From: Accumulibacter sp.
GTDB lineage: Bacteria; Pseudomonadota; Gammaproteobacteria; Burkholderiales; Rhodocyclaceae
DNA: 50,897 bases
Reading direction: 5' to 3'
NCBI GenBank assembly: GCA_017302455.1
Contig: JAFLDO010000035.1
Span: 1-50,897 of the forward strand
Shown here: positions 17,110 to 28,139 of the stretch, piece by piece
How positions within the stretch are numbered: position 1 is the first letter of the stretch
Layout: each line of letters begins with the position of its first letter
Translations under genes and position numbers: made by a program
The notes under the pieces: generated by a model
The model's database searches: none
The model's input: the letters and a program-made list of their open reading frames with translations, nothing else
Told to the model about the DNA's origin: nothing

Positions 17110-17388
17110 ATGGTTCGCCTGAACGTGTTCCTCCTGATTGCTGCCGTCGTCTGTGGCCTCGGCGTGGTGACGTCGCAGCACAAGGCGCGCAAGCTCTTCC
17201 AGGCACTCGAGGTGGAGCAGGAGCGGGCGCGCCAGCTCGAGGTCGAGTTCGGGCAGCTGCAGCTCGAGCTTTCGACCTGGGGAACCGCACCGCGGATCGA
17301 AAAGATTGCTCGCGAAAAGCTCAAGATGCGTACGCCGGAAACAGAGAAGGTGACCACCTTGACGCCGGCTGGAGGGCTTCCACGATGA
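17110..17388 (+). CDS. ftsL: Cell division protein FtsL
   Basis: 92 residues: one membrane helix (about 4-22, LNVFLLIAAVVCGLGVVTS) followed by a periplasmic coiled coil (about 28-62, LFQALEVEQERARQLEVEFGQLQLEL) and the conserved RIEKIAREKLKM segment. FtsL forms a complex with FtsB and FtsQ that activates FtsWI septal synthesis. It starts one base after the rsmH stop and overlaps ftsI by 4 nt. Confidence 0.95.
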   Translation: MVRLNVFLLIAAVVCGLGVVTSQHKARKLFQALEVEQERARQLEVEFGQLQLELSTWGTAPRIEKIAREKLKMRTPETEKVTTLTPAGGLPR

Positions 17389-19136
17389 TGCGCTTCAAGG
17401 GAAAGGTGGCACACAAGTTTGCCGAGAGTCCGCTGCTGCAACTCAGCCTGCCGCCCTGGCGGTCGCGACTGATGGCCTTGATGATCCTCGGCTCTTTCGC
17501 GGTGTTGATTGGCCGCGCGTTCTATCTGCAGATCCTCAACAACGATTTCCTGCAGGAAAAGGGCGAGTCGCGTTACCGGCGCGACATCGAGATCAGCGCC
17601 TCGCGTGGACGGATTGCCGACCGCCATGGCGACGTGCTGGCCATCTCGACGCCGATGAAGTCGATCTGGGCGATTCCGCCCGCCACGACACTGACCAGCG
17701 AGCAGAGCAAGCAATTGGCCGCCCTGCTCGAAACGGACCCCAAGCAGCTGTCACGCAAGCTCGACACCGAGAAGACTTTCGTCTTCCTGCGTCGCCAGAT
17801 ACCGCCCCCGGTGGCCGAGCAGGTCGCCGCGCTGAAGCTTCCCGGCATCGGCCAGAACAAGGAGTATCGCCGCTTCTATCCGACCGGAGAAATGACCGCC
17901 CACATGGTGGGTTTCACCGGCGTTGACGACAAGGGACTGGAGGGCGTCGAGCTTGCCTTTCACGGCCAATTGCTGGGCGAGCCGGGTAGCCGCAGCGTCA
18001 TCAAGGACCGCCGCGGGCAAATTGTCGAAGATGTCGGTTCGATCAAGCCGCCGCAGGACGGCAAGGACATTCGTCTGGCGCTCGACTCGAAGATCCAGTA
18101 TCTGGCCTACAGTCAGTTGAAGCAGGCCATCGCCGACAACAACGCCAAGGCCGGCGGGGTCGTCGTGCTCGACGTCCGGACCGGCGAGATCCTGGCACTG
18201 GCCAACTGGCCAACCTATAACCCGAACAATCGCGAGAACCTGTCCGGCAGCCAACTGCGCAATCGTGCGGTCACCGACACCTTCGAGCCAGGCTCGACCC
18301 TGAAGCCGTTCACGATCGCCCTGGGGCTGGAGAACGGCAAGGTCCGCTCGGATACCATCATCAACTGCGCACCGGGCCGCCTGACCATCGGCAACGCGAC
18401 GATCTCCGACGCCCACCCGCACGGCGCGCTGTCGGTCGCCGAGGTGATCCAGAAGTCGTCGAACGTCGGTGCAGCCAAGATCGCCGCCATGCTGCCCTAT
18501 CAGAAGATGTGGGAGATGTTCGACGACGTCGGCTTCGGACAGCTGCCGCGCCTCGGCTTCCCCGGCGAAGTCAGCGGCCGGCTAAGGCCATGGAAAAACT
18601 GGCGTCCGATCGAGCAGGCAACGATGGCCTACGGCCACGGTATTTCGGTTTCGCTGATTCAGTTGGCGCGCGCCTATTCGGTATTTGCGCGCGACGGCGA
18701 CCTGGTGCCGCTGTCGCTGACGCGGGCAGACTCTTCGCTGCCCCACGGCGCCAGCGTGTTCAGCCCGAAGACGGCACGCGAAGTTCGCGCCATGCTCGAA
18801 ATGGCCGTCCTGCCCGGCGGCACGGCTCCGAAAGCGCAGATCCCCGGCTACCGTGTTGCCGGCAAGACCGGCACCGCGCACAAACTTGCCGGCGGCCGCT
18901 ACGCGAACAAGTATGTATCCTCCTTCGTCGGTTTTGCACCAGCCTCGGATCCGCGCCTGATCGTCGCGGTGATGATCGACGAGCCGAGCGCCGGCAAGCA
19001 CTACGGCGGCGATGTCGCGGCGCCCGTGTTTGCCTCGGTGATGGGCAGTTCCCTGCGCACGCTCGGGATTGCGCCGGACGCGCCGCTGGTCGTCGCGCAA
19101 AGCCCGAAGACCCCGACAAGCAAGGCCAGACTGTGA
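17385..19136 (+). CDS. ftsI: Septal peptidoglycan transpeptidase FtsI (PBP3)
   Basis: 583 residues, a class B penicillin-binding protein: N-terminal membrane helix (about 28-48, RLMALMILGSFAVLIGRAFYLQ), a pedestal domain (SRGRIADRHGDVLA), and a transpeptidase domain with S304-TL-K307, S358-S359-N360 and K494-T495-G496. It cross-links septal peptidoglycan with FtsW as polymerase partner and is the beta-lactam target. The start overlaps ftsL and the stop overlaps murE. A long overlapping frame on the same strand, running into murE, is not a gene. Confidence 0.98.
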   Translation: MMRFKGKVAHKFAESPLLQLSLPPWRSRLMALMILGSFAVLIGRAFYLQILNNDFLQEKGESRYRRDIEISASRGRIADRHGDVLAISTPMKSIWAIPPATTLTSEQSKQLAALLETDPKQLSRKLDTEKTFVFLRRQIPPPVAEQVAALKLPGIGQNKEYRRFYPTGEMTAHMVGFTGVDDKGLEGVELAFHGQLLGEPGSRSVIKDRRGQIVEDVGSIKPPQDGKDIRLALDSKIQYLAYSQLKQAIADNNAKAGGVVVLDVRTGEILALANWPTYNPNNRENLSGSQLRNRAVTDTFEPGSTLKPFTIALGLENGKVRSDTIINCAPGRLTIGNATISDAHPHGALSVAEVIQKSSNVGAAKIAAMLPYQKMWEMFDDVGFGQLPRLGFPGEVSGRLRPWKNWRPIEQATMAYGHGISVSLIQLARAYSVFARDGDLVPLSLTRADSSLPHGASVFSPKTAREVRAMLEMAVLPGGTAPKAQIPGYRVAGKTGTAHKLAGGRYANKYVSSFVGFAPASDPRLIVAVMIDEPSAGKHYGGDVAAPVFASVMGSSLRTLGIAPDAPLVVAQSPKTPTSKARL

Positions 19137-20641
19137 GGGCCGTGGCAAGTCCTGCGCGTAGCGAGGCCGATACGGCCGCCCTGCAGCGGCTGGCAACCCT
19201 CGGCGTCGTACCCGGTGGGGTGACCGACGACAGCCGCCAAGTGCGCCCGGGCGACCTCTTCCTGGCCTACCCCGGCGATGTGGCCGACGGTCGCCGCTAC
19301 ATCGCCGAGGCAATTGCCAACGGCGCCGTTGCCGTCTTCTGGGAACCGGCTCCGGCCGGCACGCCTGATTTTGCCTGGAACCGCACATGGCAGGTCGCCA
19401 ATCTCGCGGTGGCTGGCTTGCGAGAGCTTTGCGGGCCTCTGGCCAACGCCATCTACGGGCGACCGAGCGAGCGCCTGTCGCTGATCGCCGTCACCGGTAC
19501 CAACGGCAAGACCAGCGTCAGCCAGTGGATTGCCGCCACCCACCCGCGCCGCTGCGCCGTGATTGGCACGCTGGGCGCAGGTATGCCCGGCCAGTTGGTG
19601 GAAACCGGTTTCACCACGCCGGCAGCGACGACCCTGATGCGCTATCTGGCCAGCTTTGCCCATGACGATGCCCAGGCATGTGCGCTCGAGGCCAGTTCGA
19701 TCGGCATTGCCGAGGGGCGCCTCGACGGGGCCCGCGTCGACGTAGCGGTGTTTACCAACCTCACCCGCGATCACCTGGATTACCACGCAACGATGGCCGC
19801 CTATGCGCAGGCCAAGGCAAGACTCTTTGCCTGGCCAAGACTGCGCCTGGCGGTGAGCAATCTCGATGATCCCTTCGGGCGTGAACTGGCCGCCCTGAGC
19901 ACCGCGACCAAGGTCATCGGCTATACGCAGCAGGCAGGCGCCGACGACCGGCAAGGGACGATCCGGGCCGAGAACATCGAGGAAACGATCGACGGGCTGC
20001 GTTTTCGTCTCTGCGCGCCCAACGGTCGTGCCCTCGTCGAGAGCGGGCTGCTCGGCCGCTACAACGTCTCCAACCTGCTGGCGGTTGCCGCCGTGCTGAT
20101 CGACGCCGGCCTGACGCCCAAGGCCGTCGCGGAACGTTTCGCGCAGTTGAGCTCGCCGCCGGGTCGTCTCGAAAAGATCGGCGGCCACAACGAGCCGTTG
20201 GTGATCGTCGACTACGCGCATACCCCCGATGCCCTGGAAAGTGCCCTCATGGCGCTGCGCCCGGTGGCCAATGCGCGCGGCGCCGGTCTGGTCGTCATCT
20301 TCGGCTGTGGCGGCGATCGGGATCGCGGCAAGCGACCCCTGATGGCAGCGGTTGCCGCCCGCCACGCCGATCGCGTCGTGTTGACCAGCGACAATCCACG
20401 CAGCGAAAACGAGCACGCCATCCTCGCGGACATTCTCGCCGGGGCGCCGACGGCGCTGGTCATCGCCGATCGCGGCGAAGCGATTCGTCGCACCTTGCTT
20501 GCGGCACATCCCGCCGACGTTGTCCTGATCGCCGGCAAGGGGCACGAGCCGTACCAGGAAATCGCCGGCGTCCGGCGTCCGTTCTCGGACGGCGCGCAGG
20601 CGCGCGCCGCGCTGGCCGACCGCCAGGAACCGGCCCAGTGA
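19133..20641 (+). CDS. murE: UDP-MurNAc-L-Ala-D-Glu:meso-diaminopimelate ligase MurE
   Basis: 502 residues from GTG 19133, overlapping the ftsI stop. It adds meso-DAP to the nucleotide precursor in the cytoplasm. Visible are the first-domain TDDSRQVRPGDLFLA, the ATP loop VTGTNGKTS with K126, the LTRDHLDYH segment, and the D420-N421-P422-R423 motif, which marks DAP rather than lysine specificity. IVDYAHTPDAL and the C-terminal GKGHEPYQ are also typical. The open frame extends about 620 nt upstream through ftsI, but that part is out-of-frame ftsI sequence. Confidence 0.98.
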   Translation: MRAVASPARSEADTAALQRLATLGVVPGGVTDDSRQVRPGDLFLAYPGDVADGRRYIAEAIANGAVAVFWEPAPAGTPDFAWNRTWQVANLAVAGLRELCGPLANAIYGRPSERLSLIAVTGTNGKTSVSQWIAATHPRRCAVIGTLGAGMPGQLVETGFTTPAATTLMRYLASFAHDDAQACALEASSIGIAEGRLDGARVDVAVFTNLTRDHLDYHATMAAYAQAKARLFAWPRLRLAVSNLDDPFGRELAALSTATKVIGYTQQAGADDRQGTIRAENIEETIDGLRFRLCAPNGRALVESGLLGRYNVSNLLAVAAVLIDAGLTPKAVAERFAQLSSPPGRLEKIGGHNEPLVIVDYAHTPDALESALMALRPVANARGAGLVVIFGCGGDRDRGKRPLMAAVAARHADRVVLTSDNPRSENEHAILADILAGAPTALVIADRGEAIRRTLLAAHPADVVLIAGKGHEPYQEIAGVRRPFSDGAQARAALADRQEPAQ

Positions 20642-22020
20642 GCGCGATGATGGATCTTCTTGCTGCCGCCCGCGCCACCGCCGGCAAGGTCCTCGGTGCA
20701 AACGCCACCTTCTCCGGGGTATCGACCGACTCCCGCAGCATTGCCGCGGGCGAGTTGTTCGTCGCCCTGCGCGGCGAGAACTTCGATGGTCACGACTACG
20801 TCGCAGCGGCCAAAGCCCGTGGCGCCGCCGCAGCGATCGTCGCGACCGACGCCGCAGAGGGTCTGCAGGCGCTGTCGTTGCCACTCGTCCAGGTCGCCGA
20901 GACGCGACTGTCGCTGGGCGCCCTGGCCGCCGACTGGCGAGGCCGGTTTGCGCTGCCGCTGCTGGCCGTGACCGGCAGCAACGGCAAGACGACGACCAAG
21001 GAGATGATCGCCAGTATCCTGAAGGCCGCCTACGGCGAGGCGGTGCTCGCCACGCAGGGCAACTTCAACAACGACATCGGCCTGCCGCTGACCCTGCTCA
21101 GGCTGAACGCGACGCATCGCGCGGCGATCATCGAGTTAGGGATGAATCATCCGGGCGAGATCGCGTATCTGGCCGGCATCGCCCGCCCGACGGTCGCGCT
21201 GGTGACCAATGCGCAGCGTGCGCACCTCGCCGGCATGGGCTCACTGGAAGCGATTGCTGCCGAAAAGGGCAGCATCTACACGGGTCTCGATGAAACCGGC
21301 GTGGCGGTGTTCAATGCCGATGACCCCTGGGCCAAGCTGTGGCGTAGCCAGTGCCGTGGCCTGAGGATGATGACTTTCGGCTTCGAACAGGCCGCGGACG
21401 TCACCGGGAAGTTTCATCTGCACGGACTGGAAAGCCGCCTCAGCCTGTTCGCGCCGGATGGCCAGGCCGACGTCGTGCTGGCGCTGCCGGGGCAGCACAA
21501 TGCCCGCAATGCCCTGGCCGCGGCGACGGCCGCGCTGGCCGCCGGGATTTCTCTCACCGCGGTACAGGCCGGCCTGAGCGCCTTTCGCGGACTCAAGGGG
21601 CGCCTGCAGCGGCGGACCGCCTTGCATGGCGCCGTGCTGCTCGACGACACCTACAACGCCAATCCCGACTCCGTACGCGCGGGAATCGACGTCCTCGCGG
21701 CAACGATTGGCAAGAAGATACTGGTACTCGGCGACATGGGTGAAATCGGGGAAATGAGCGCTCAGTTTCATGACGAGATCGGTGGTTACGCCAAGAGCCA
21801 GGGAATCGATCTTCTGCTGGCGCTGGGTGAGGCGAGTGCGCTGGCCGCCCACAACTTCGGGAGCGGCGGCGAACATCACCACAGCATCGACCGTCTGGTC
21901 GCGAGCCTGACCGCGGAACTGACGCCGGAGACGACCGTCCTCGTCAAGGGATCGCGCTTCATGCGCATGGAACGTGTCGCCGACGCGCTTGCCGTTCCCT
22001 CAGCCGCGGAGGGCGAGTGA
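20638..22020 (+). CDS. murF: UDP-MurNAc-tripeptide:D-Ala-D-Ala ligase MurF
   Basis: 460 residues if GTG 20638 is used (4-nt overlap with murE); ATG 20647 or 20650 would be equally compatible. It adds D-Ala-D-Ala to complete the pentapeptide. Motifs: [16 protein letters not shown] in domain 1, [13 protein letters not shown] as ATP loop, [26 protein letters not shown], and [15 protein letters not shown] in the C-terminal domain. The stop overlaps the mraY start (TGATG). Confidence 0.97.
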   Translation: MSAMMDLLAAARATAGKVLGANATFSGVSTDSRSIAAGELFVALRGENFDGHDYVAAAKARGAAAAIVATDAAEGLQALSLPLVQVAETRLSLGALAADWRGRFALPLLAVTGSNGKTTTKEMIASILKAAYGEAVLATQGNFNNDIGLPLTLLRLNATHRAAIIELGMNHPGEIAYLAGIARPTVALVTNAQRAHLAGMGSLEAIAAEKGSIYTGLDETGVAVFNADDPWAKLWRSQCRGLRMMTFGFEQAADVTGKFHLHGLESRLSLFAPDGQADVVLALPGQHNARNALAAATAALAAGISLTAVQAGLSAFRGLKGRLQRRTALHGAVLLDDTYNANPDSVRAGIDVLAATIGKKILVLGDMGEIGEMSAQFHDEIGGYAKSQGIDLLLALGEASALAAHNFGSGGEHHHSIDRLVASLTAELTPETTVLVKGSRFMRMERVADALAVPSAAEGE

Positions 22021-23108
22021 TGTTGCTGCTGCTCGCCCAATGGCTGGCACAGGAAGTGCGCGCCTTCAATGTCTTCAATTACATCACCCTGCGCACGGTG
22101 CTCGCGGCGATGACGGCGCTGATCATTTCCTTCATTGCCGGCCCTGGCGTGATCCGCTGGCTGGCCGCCAAGAAGATCGGTCAGGCGGTGCGCAACGACG
22201 GCCCGCAAACCCACCTCGTCAAGTCCGGAACGCCGACCATGGGCGGCGCGCTGATCCTGATCGCCATCGCCACCACGACGCTCCTCTGGGGTGACCTCAC
22301 CAACCGCTACGTGTGGATCGTCCTGATCGTCACGCTTGGCTTCGGCGGCATCGGCTGGTATGACGACTGGCAGAAGGTCGTGCACCGCAACCCACGCGGC
22401 TTGCCGGCCCGCTGGAAATACATCTGGCAGTCGGTGATCGGTCTCACGGTAGCGCTCTACCTGGGGCTGACGGCCACCGGCCCGGCACAACTGGAATTGA
22501 TCGTTCCCTTCTTCAAGACCGTCTCCTATCCGCTCGGAATCTTCGGCTTCATTGTCCTGAGCTATCTGGTCGTCGTCGGCACCAGCAATGCGGTCAACCT
22601 CACCGATGGCCTAGATGGTCTGGCGATCATGCCGACGGTCATGATCGCCGCGGCGCTGGCCATTTTCGCCTATGTTGCCGGCAATTCCGTGTATGCCAAG
22701 TATCTGCTCCTGCCGTACATCCCGGGCGCCGGCGAACTGGCCATCTTCCTCGGTGCGATCGCGGGTGCCGGCCTCGGCTTTCTCTGGTTCAACGCCTATC
22801 CGGCGGAAGTCTTCATGGGCGACGTCGGGGCATTGGCGCTCGGCGCAGCCCTCGGCACGGTCGCGATCATCGTGCGCCAGGAGATCGTGCTGGCGATCAT
22901 GGGTGGTATCTTCGTCGCCGAAACGCTGTCGGTCGCCGCGCAGGTGCTTTACTACAAGTTCACGGGTGGCCGGCGAATCTTCCGCATGGCACCGCTGCAC
23001 CACCACTTCGAGCTGGGCGGCTGGAAAGAGACGCAAGTCGTCGTCCGCTTCTGGATCATCACCATCATGCTGGTGCTGGTCGGTCTGTCCACCCTGAAAC
23101 TGCGCTGA
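22020..23108 (+). CDS. mraY: Phospho-MurNAc-pentapeptide transferase MraY
   Basis: 362 residues, ten membrane helices expected. MraY moves phospho-MurNAc-pentapeptide to undecaprenyl phosphate, making lipid I at the inner membrane. Family motifs: [19 protein letters not shown] (Asp pair for Mg), [25 protein letters not shown] and [15 protein letters not shown] 22020 shares its A with the murF stop; a GTG three bases earlier is an alternative. Confidence 0.98.
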   Translation: MLLLLAQWLAQEVRAFNVFNYITLRTVLAAMTALIISFIAGPGVIRWLAAKKIGQAVRNDGPQTHLVKSGTPTMGGALILIAIATTTLLWGDLTNRYVWIVLIVTLGFGGIGWYDDWQKVVHRNPRGLPARWKYIWQSVIGLTVALYLGLTATGPAQLELIVPFFKTVSYPLGIFGFIVLSYLVVVGTSNAVNLTDGLDGLAIMPTVMIAAALAIFAYVAGNSVYAKYLLLPYIPGAGELAIFLGAIAGAGLGFLWFNAYPAEVFMGDVGALALGAALGTVAIIVRQEIVLAIMGGIFVAETLSVAAQVLYYKFTGGRRIFRMAPLHHHFELGGWKETQVVVRFWIITIMLVLVGLSTLKLR

Positions 23109-23109
23109 G

Positions 23110-24477
23110 ATGGAACTTGCCGGCAAACTGATCCTCGTCATCGGCCTCGGCGAAAGCGGCCTGGCAATGGCCCGCTGGCTGGCGCGGCAGGACGCGCACG
23201 TGCGCGTCGCCGACAGTCGTCCGGCGCCGCCGCAGGCCGACGCGCTGCGTGCCGCGGTACCTGCTGCAGATCTGTGCGTCGGTCCATTCACCGCGGAGGC
23301 TTTCGCCGGCGTTGATCTGATCGCGATTTCCCCCGGCGTGCCGGTACAGGAAGCACTCGTTCAGGCGGCGGTGGCCCGTGGCGTGCCGCTGGTCTCCGAG
23401 ATCGAGCTGTTCGCCTGGGGAATCGGCGGACTGACGCCGCGGGCCAGAGTGATTGCGATCACCGGCAGCAACGGCAAGACGACGACCACCGCCCTGGTCG
23501 GCGCCCTGTGCCGGGCGGCCGGCCGCCGGACGGCGGTTGCCGGCAACATCGGCCCGGCGGCACTCGACGCGCTGATGAGCGCCATCGATGGAAGAAGCCT
23601 ACCCGAGCTTTGGGTCCTCGAACTGTCCAGCTTTCAGCTCGAAACAACGCATTCCCTGGCTGCCGACGCCGCCGCCCTGCTCAATCTCTGCGAGGACCAC
23701 CTCGACCGCTATCTGGACATGGACGACTACACGGCCAGCAAGGCGCGTATTTTCCAGGGCAACGGCGTCATGGTCCTCAACCGCGACGACGCTCGCAGCC
23801 TGGCGGCAGGACGCCCCGGCCGCCGGATGGTGACCTTCGGCCTCAATCCGCCGCCCCGCCCGTGCGACTACGGAGTCGTGGACGGCTGGATCGTGCGCGG
23901 CGATGACCGGCTGGTCGCCTGCAGCGAACTTCAACTGGTCGGTAGTCACAACGCCGCCAACGCCATGGCCGCGCTCGCCTTGTGCGAGGCGGCAGGCATT
24001 GATCTGGCCAGCGTGCTGCCGGCCCTCGTGGCGTTCAAGGGTCTTGCGCATCGCGTCGAATGGGTTGCCGAGATTGACGGCGTTGCCTACTTCGACGATT
24101 CGAAAGGCACCAATGTCGGCGCCACACTGGCCGCGCTGCAGGGCCTGGGCCGGCCAGTGGCGATCATCCTTGGCGGCGATGGCAAGGGGCAGGATTTCGC
24201 GCCCCTGCGGCCGGCACTGGACGCGCATGCGCGCGCGGCCGCGCTGATCGGGCGCGACGCGCTGGCGATGGCCGCCATCCTGGAGGGCTGCCAGGTTCCA
24301 CTGCAGCATTGCGTCGACATGGCCGAAGCCGTACGCTGGTGTGCTGCCCAGGCGCGCGCGGGTGACGCCGTGCTGCTCTCGCCAGCCTGCGCCAGCATGG
24401 ACATGTATCGCAACTACGAGCACCGCGCCGAAGCATTTGTCGACGCCGTTCGTCGCATCGAAAGGGAGGCCGCCTGA
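23110..24477 (+). CDS. murD: UDP-MurNAc-L-Ala:D-glutamate ligase MurD
   Basis: 455 residues. It adds D-Glu to UDP-MurNAc-L-Ala. An N-terminal Rossmann-like domain ([19 protein letters not shown]), the ATP loop [14 protein letters not shown], the [13 protein letters not shown] motif, [26 protein letters not shown] and the C-terminal [20 protein letters not shown] all fit MurD. It follows mraY after one base and its stop overlaps ftsW (TGATG). Confidence 0.97.
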   Translation: MELAGKLILVIGLGESGLAMARWLARQDAHVRVADSRPAPPQADALRAAVPAADLCVGPFTAEAFAGVDLIAISPGVPVQEALVQAAVARGVPLVSEIELFAWGIGGLTPRARVIAITGSNGKTTTTALVGALCRAAGRRTAVAGNIGPAALDALMSAIDGRSLPELWVLELSSFQLETTHSLAADAAALLNLCEDHLDRYLDMDDYTASKARIFQGNGVMVLNRDDARSLAAGRPGRRMVTFGLNPPPRPCDYGVVDGWIVRGDDRLVACSELQLVGSHNAANAMAALALCEAAGIDLASVLPALVAFKGLAHRVEWVAEIDGVAYFDDSKGTNVGATLAALQGLGRPVAIILGGDGKGQDFAPLRPALDAHARAAALIGRDALAMAAILEGCQVPLQHCVDMAEAVRWCAAQARAGDAVLLSPACASMDMYRNYEHRAEAFVDAVRRIEREAA

Positions 24478-25637
24478 TGTTGCGAGCCCTCGACGCACCG
24501 CGTCGCCTGCCTGCGGAAATCGACCTGGCACTCCTCTGGAGCACCCTGGCGCTGCTCGTCATCGGCATGGTCATGGTCTACTCGGCATCGATGGCCACGG
24601 CCGAAGCGGGACGCCTGACCGGCAATCAGCCTGCCTACTTCCTGGTTCGCCATGCCGTTTTTCTGGCCATCGGCCTGGTGGCCGCCGCCGTGGCTTTCCA
24701 GGTGCCCCTGTCAACGTGGCAACAGTGGTCGCCGTGGCTTTTCGTCGGCGGCTCCCTGCTGCTGGCGCTGGTGCTGATTCCGGGTATCGGTCGCGAGGTG
24801 AATGGCGCGCGCCGCTGGCTACCCCTGGGCATCGTCAATCTGCAGCCGTCCGAGTTGATGAAGCTGTTTGCCGTTCTCTATGCCGCGGACTACACCAGCC
24901 GCAAGATGCCGCACATGCATGACCTGAAGAGAGCGTTCCTGCCACTGGCCAGTGCGATGGTAGCCGTGGGTATCCTGCTGCTCAAGGAACCCGACTTCGG
25001 CGCCTTTGTGGTGATCATTGCCATTGCCATGGGCATTCTTTTCCTCGGCGGCATGCGCGCTCGCCTTTTCGTCGTGCTGATTTTCGTGCTGGTGGCTGCT
25101 TTCGCCGCGCTGATCATCATTTCCCCCTACCGCCGCGATCGTATCTTCGGCTTCATGGACCCCTGGGCTGACGCTTTCGGTCGTGGCTATCAGCTGTCGC
25201 ACGCGCTGATCGCGTTCGGCCGGGGCGAGTTGCTCGGCGTCGGTCTCGGCGCGAGCGTCGAAAAGCTCTTCTACCTGCCGGAGGCGCATACCGACTTCCT
25301 GCTCGCCGTCATTGCCGAAGAACTGGGCTTTGTCGGTGTTCTGACCGTGATCGTGCTGTTCGGCCTCCTGATCCAGCGCGCCTTCGCGATCGGCCGTCAG
25401 GCAGTCGCCCTCGACCGCCTCTACTCGGCCCTGGTGGCGCAAGGGATAGGCGTGTGGATGGGCGTGCAGGGCTTCATCAACATGGGCGTCAACACGGGGC
25501 TGCTGCCGACCAAGGGCCTGACACTGCCCCTGATGAGTTTTGGCGGCTCGGGAATTCTCGCCAACTGCGTGGCGGTGGCCGTACTCCTGAGAATCGATTG
25601 GGAGAATCGCCAGTTGATGCGGGGAGCCAAGGTATGA
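24477..25637 (+). CDS. ftsW: Septal peptidoglycan polymerase FtsW
   Basis: 386 residues with about ten membrane helices, a SEDS-family glycosyltransferase that polymerises lipid II with FtsI. Signatures include [28 protein letters not shown] in the large periplasmic loop region, [42 protein letters not shown] with the catalytic Asp region, and [30 protein letters not shown] near the end. A 52-bp gap to murG is the largest inside this part of the cluster. Confidence 0.97.
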   Translation: MLRALDAPRRLPAEIDLALLWSTLALLVIGMVMVYSASMATAEAGRLTGNQPAYFLVRHAVFLAIGLVAAAVAFQVPLSTWQQWSPWLFVGGSLLLALVLIPGIGREVNGARRWLPLGIVNLQPSELMKLFAVLYAADYTSRKMPHMHDLKRAFLPLASAMVAVGILLLKEPDFGAFVVIIAIAMGILFLGGMRARLFVVLIFVLVAAFAALIIISPYRRDRIFGFMDPWADAFGRGYQLSHALIAFGRGELLGVGLGASVEKLFYLPEAHTDFLLAVIAEELGFVGVLTVIVLFGLLIQRAFAIGRQAVALDRLYSALVAQGIGVWMGVQGFINMGVNTGLLPTKGLTLPLMSFGGSGILANCVAVAVLLRIDWENRQLMRGAKV

Positions 25638-25689
25638 GGAGGGTCTGCGCTTGCCGACTGCTGGCGCCGGCGCCCACCGGAGGTGACTC

Positions 25690-26748
25690 GTGAGCAAGAC
25701 CCTGCTGGTCATGGCGGGAGGTACCGGCGGCCACGTATTTCCTGGCCTCGCGGTGGCCGACCTGCTCAGGAGCCGCGACTGGAAGGTCGTCTGGATGGGA
25801 GCGCCCGACGGTATGGAGGCCAGGCTCGTCCCGGCACGCGGCTACGAAATGGCCTGGGTGCGCTTTGCTGCTTTGCGCGGCAAAGGCCTCTTGCGCAAGC
25901 TGCTGCTACCCTTTCACCTGTTCTCGGCATGCTGGCAGGCGCGGCGGGAAATCCGCCGGGTCAGCCCGGATGTCGTCCTCGGCATGGGTGGCTACGTGAG
26001 CTTCCCGGGTGGCATGATGGCAGCGCTGCTCGGTTGCCCACTGCTCATCCATGAGCAGAATTCGATTGCCGGCCTGGCCAACCGCGTGCTCGCGCGAGTC
26101 GCCGACCGGGTGGCCTGCGGTTTTCCCGATGTCCTCCCGAAAGGCATCTGGGTCGGCAATCCGCTGCGTCCGGAAATGACCCGGCTGCCGCCACCGACAA
26201 CGCGTCTCGCCGATCGCCAGGGGCCGGTTCGTTTGCTCGTCCTCGGCGGCAGCCAGGGGGCGAGTGCGCTGAACGACGTCGTTCCCCGGGGTCTGGCGCT
26301 GATCGATGCCGACGCGCGGCCCCAGGTTGTCCATCAGGCCGGCGAAAAGCACCTGGAGGCACTGCAGCACAACTATGCCGCGGCCGGGGTGCAGGCGCAC
26401 TGCGCCGCGTTCATCGAAGACATGGCCGGGGCCTACGAATGGGCGGACCTGGTCATCTGCCGGGCCGGGGCTCTGACCGTCGCTGAACTTGCGGCGACCG
26501 GTGTGGCGAGCGTATTGGTGCCGTTTCCATACGCCGTCGACGACCATCAGACGGCCAACGCCCGGTTTCTGTCACTGGCTGGCGGAGCCGTCCTGCTGCC
26601 GCAGGCGGAATTGACGCCGGAGACGATCAGCCGGCTCTGCCACACCCCTGTCGGTCAGCTGCGCGCAATGGCCGAAAAGGCGCGCGAGATGGCCAGACCG
26701 GAAGCCACCGAGGAAGTGGCGCGAATGTGCGAGGAGCTCGCGAAGTGA
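25690..26748 (+). CDS. murG: Lipid II synthase MurG (UDP-GlcNAc transferase)
   Basis: 352 residues from GTG 25690, preceded by GGAGGTGA. MurG adds GlcNAc to lipid I on the inner face of the cytoplasmic membrane. [14 protein letters not shown] near residue 10, [11 protein letters not shown] and [12 protein letters not shown] in the N-terminal half, [14 protein letters not shown] and [34 protein letters not shown] in the UDP-sugar domain are all present. The stop overlaps murC by 4 nt. Confidence 0.98.
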   Translation: MSKTLLVMAGGTGGHVFPGLAVADLLRSRDWKVVWMGAPDGMEARLVPARGYEMAWVRFAALRGKGLLRKLLLPFHLFSACWQARREIRRVSPDVVLGMGGYVSFPGGMMAALLGCPLLIHEQNSIAGLANRVLARVADRVACGFPDVLPKGIWVGNPLRPEMTRLPPPTTRLADRQGPVRLLVLGGSQGASALNDVVPRGLALIDADARPQVVHQAGEKHLEALQHNYAAAGVQAHCAAFIEDMAGAYEWADLVICRAGALTVAELAATGVASVLVPFPYAVDDHQTANARFLSLAGGAVLLPQAELTPETISRLCHTPVGQLRAMAEKAREMARPEATEEVARMCEELAK

Positions 26749-28133
26749 AACACAAAGTCAAGAACATCCACTTCGTGGGCATAGGCGGTGCCGGGATGAG
26801 CGGCATCGCCGAGGTGTTGGCCAACCTGGGCTTCGTGGTCAGCGGTTCGGATCTCGCCGACAACTCCGCTACCCGGCGCCTCGCGGCGCTCGGCGTGCGT
26901 ACCGTGATCGGACATGCCGCGGCGAACGTCAACGGCGCGGACGCGGTCGTCGTCTCCTCGGCGGTAAGGGCCGACAACCCCGAAGTCATCGCCGCGCGCA
27001 GTCGCCAGGTGCCCGTCGTCCCAAGGGCTCAGATGCTGGCCGAGCTGATGCGGCTCAAGCAGGGGATCGCTGTCGCCGGCACGCACGGCAAGACGACGAC
27101 GACCAGTCTGGTGGCGTCGATTCTCGCCGCCGGCGGCATGGACCCGACTTTCGTCATCGGTGGCCGGCTCAACGCCGCCGGGGCCAATGCCTGCCTCGGC
27201 TCCGGCGATTTTCTGGTAGCCGAGGCCGACGAGTCCGACGCCTCTTTCCTTTTTTTGTCGCCAGTGATCTCGGTGGTTACCAATATCGATGCCGACCACA
27301 TGGAGACCTACGGCCACGATTTCAACCGCCTCAAGCAGGCTTTCGTCGAATTCCTGCAACGACTGCCCTTCTACGGCGTCGCCGTGCTCTGCGCCGATGA
27401 CGCCAACGTCCGTGAAATCATGCCGCAGGTCAGCAAACAGATCGTCACCTACGGTCTCGACCCGGCAGCCAACTTCTACGCCGAGAATGTGACGGCCGAA
27501 GGCGGCCAGATGCGTTTCGATTGTGTGCGGGTCAACGGCTCAGTCAGTCGCCTGCCGGTCACCCTCAACCTGCCCGGACGACACAATGTGCTCAATGCGC
27601 TGGCGGCAATCGCCGTCGCCAGTGAGGTAGGCGTCGCCGATGACGCGATCCTGAAGGCGCTGACGGATTTCCGTGGTGTCGGTCGGCGCTTCCAGCGCTA
27701 CGGAGAGATCGCACTCGCCGATGGTGGTTGCTTCACCCTGGTCGACGACTACGGACATCATCCGGTCGAAATGAGCGCGACCCTCACCGCCGCGCGTGGC
27801 GCCTTTCCCGGTCGTCGCCTGTTGCTGGCCTTCCAGCCGCACCGCTATACCCGCACACGCGACCGTTTCGAGGATTTCGTGAAGGTCCTCAGCGGCGTCG
27901 ACGCACTGGTATTGACCGAAGTCTATGCCGCCAGCGAGCAACCGATCGTTGCCGCCGACGGTCGGGCGCTGGCCCGCGCCTTGCGCGTCGCCGGCAAGGT
28001 GGAGCCGGTCTTCGTCGAGAGCATCGGCGACGTGCCGCAGGCAATCCTGGATATCGTCCGTGACGGCGATGTGGTCATCACGATGGGCGCCGGTTCGATC
28101 GGCGGTATTCCCGGCAAGCTTCTCGCCTGCTAG
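26745..28133 (+). CDS. murC: UDP-MurNAc:L-alanine ligase MurC
   Basis: 462 residues from GTG 26745 (overlap with murG); ORF-type extension upstream is not needed because [19 protein letters not shown] is the conserved N-terminus. It starts the stem peptide by adding L-Ala. ATP loop [13 protein letters not shown], then [28 protein letters not shown], and [33 protein letters not shown] in the C-terminal domain. No murB follows; ddl comes directly after 6 bp. Confidence 0.98.
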   Translation: MKHKVKNIHFVGIGGAGMSGIAEVLANLGFVVSGSDLADNSATRRLAALGVRTVIGHAAANVNGADAVVVSSAVRADNPEVIAARSRQVPVVPRAQMLAELMRLKQGIAVAGTHGKTTTTSLVASILAAGGMDPTFVIGGRLNAAGANACLGSGDFLVAEADESDASFLFLSPVISVVTNIDADHMETYGHDFNRLKQAFVEFLQRLPFYGVAVLCADDANVREIMPQVSKQIVTYGLDPAANFYAENVTAEGGQMRFDCVRVNGSVSRLPVTLNLPGRHNVLNALAAIAVASEVGVADDAILKALTDFRGVGRRFQRYGEIALADGGCFTLVDDYGHHPVEMSATLTAARGAFPGRRLLLAFQPHRYTRTRDRFEDFVKVLSGVDALVLTEVYAASEQPIVAADGRALARALRVAGKVEPVFVESIGDVPQAILDIVRDGDVVITMGAGSIGGIPGKLLAC

Positions 28134-28139
28134 GATGAA

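Noticed and set aside
18509-20641. A 710-residue plus-strand frame beginning inside ftsI
   Set aside because: Its first 208 residues are Arg-rich shadow of ftsI; murE begins at GTG 19133 in that frame.
19001-20884. A long minus-strand frame opposite murE, about 627 residues
   Set aside because: Typical GC-rich antisense shadow: no domain, low-complexity Arg/Gly/Ala content, fully covered by well-supported murE.
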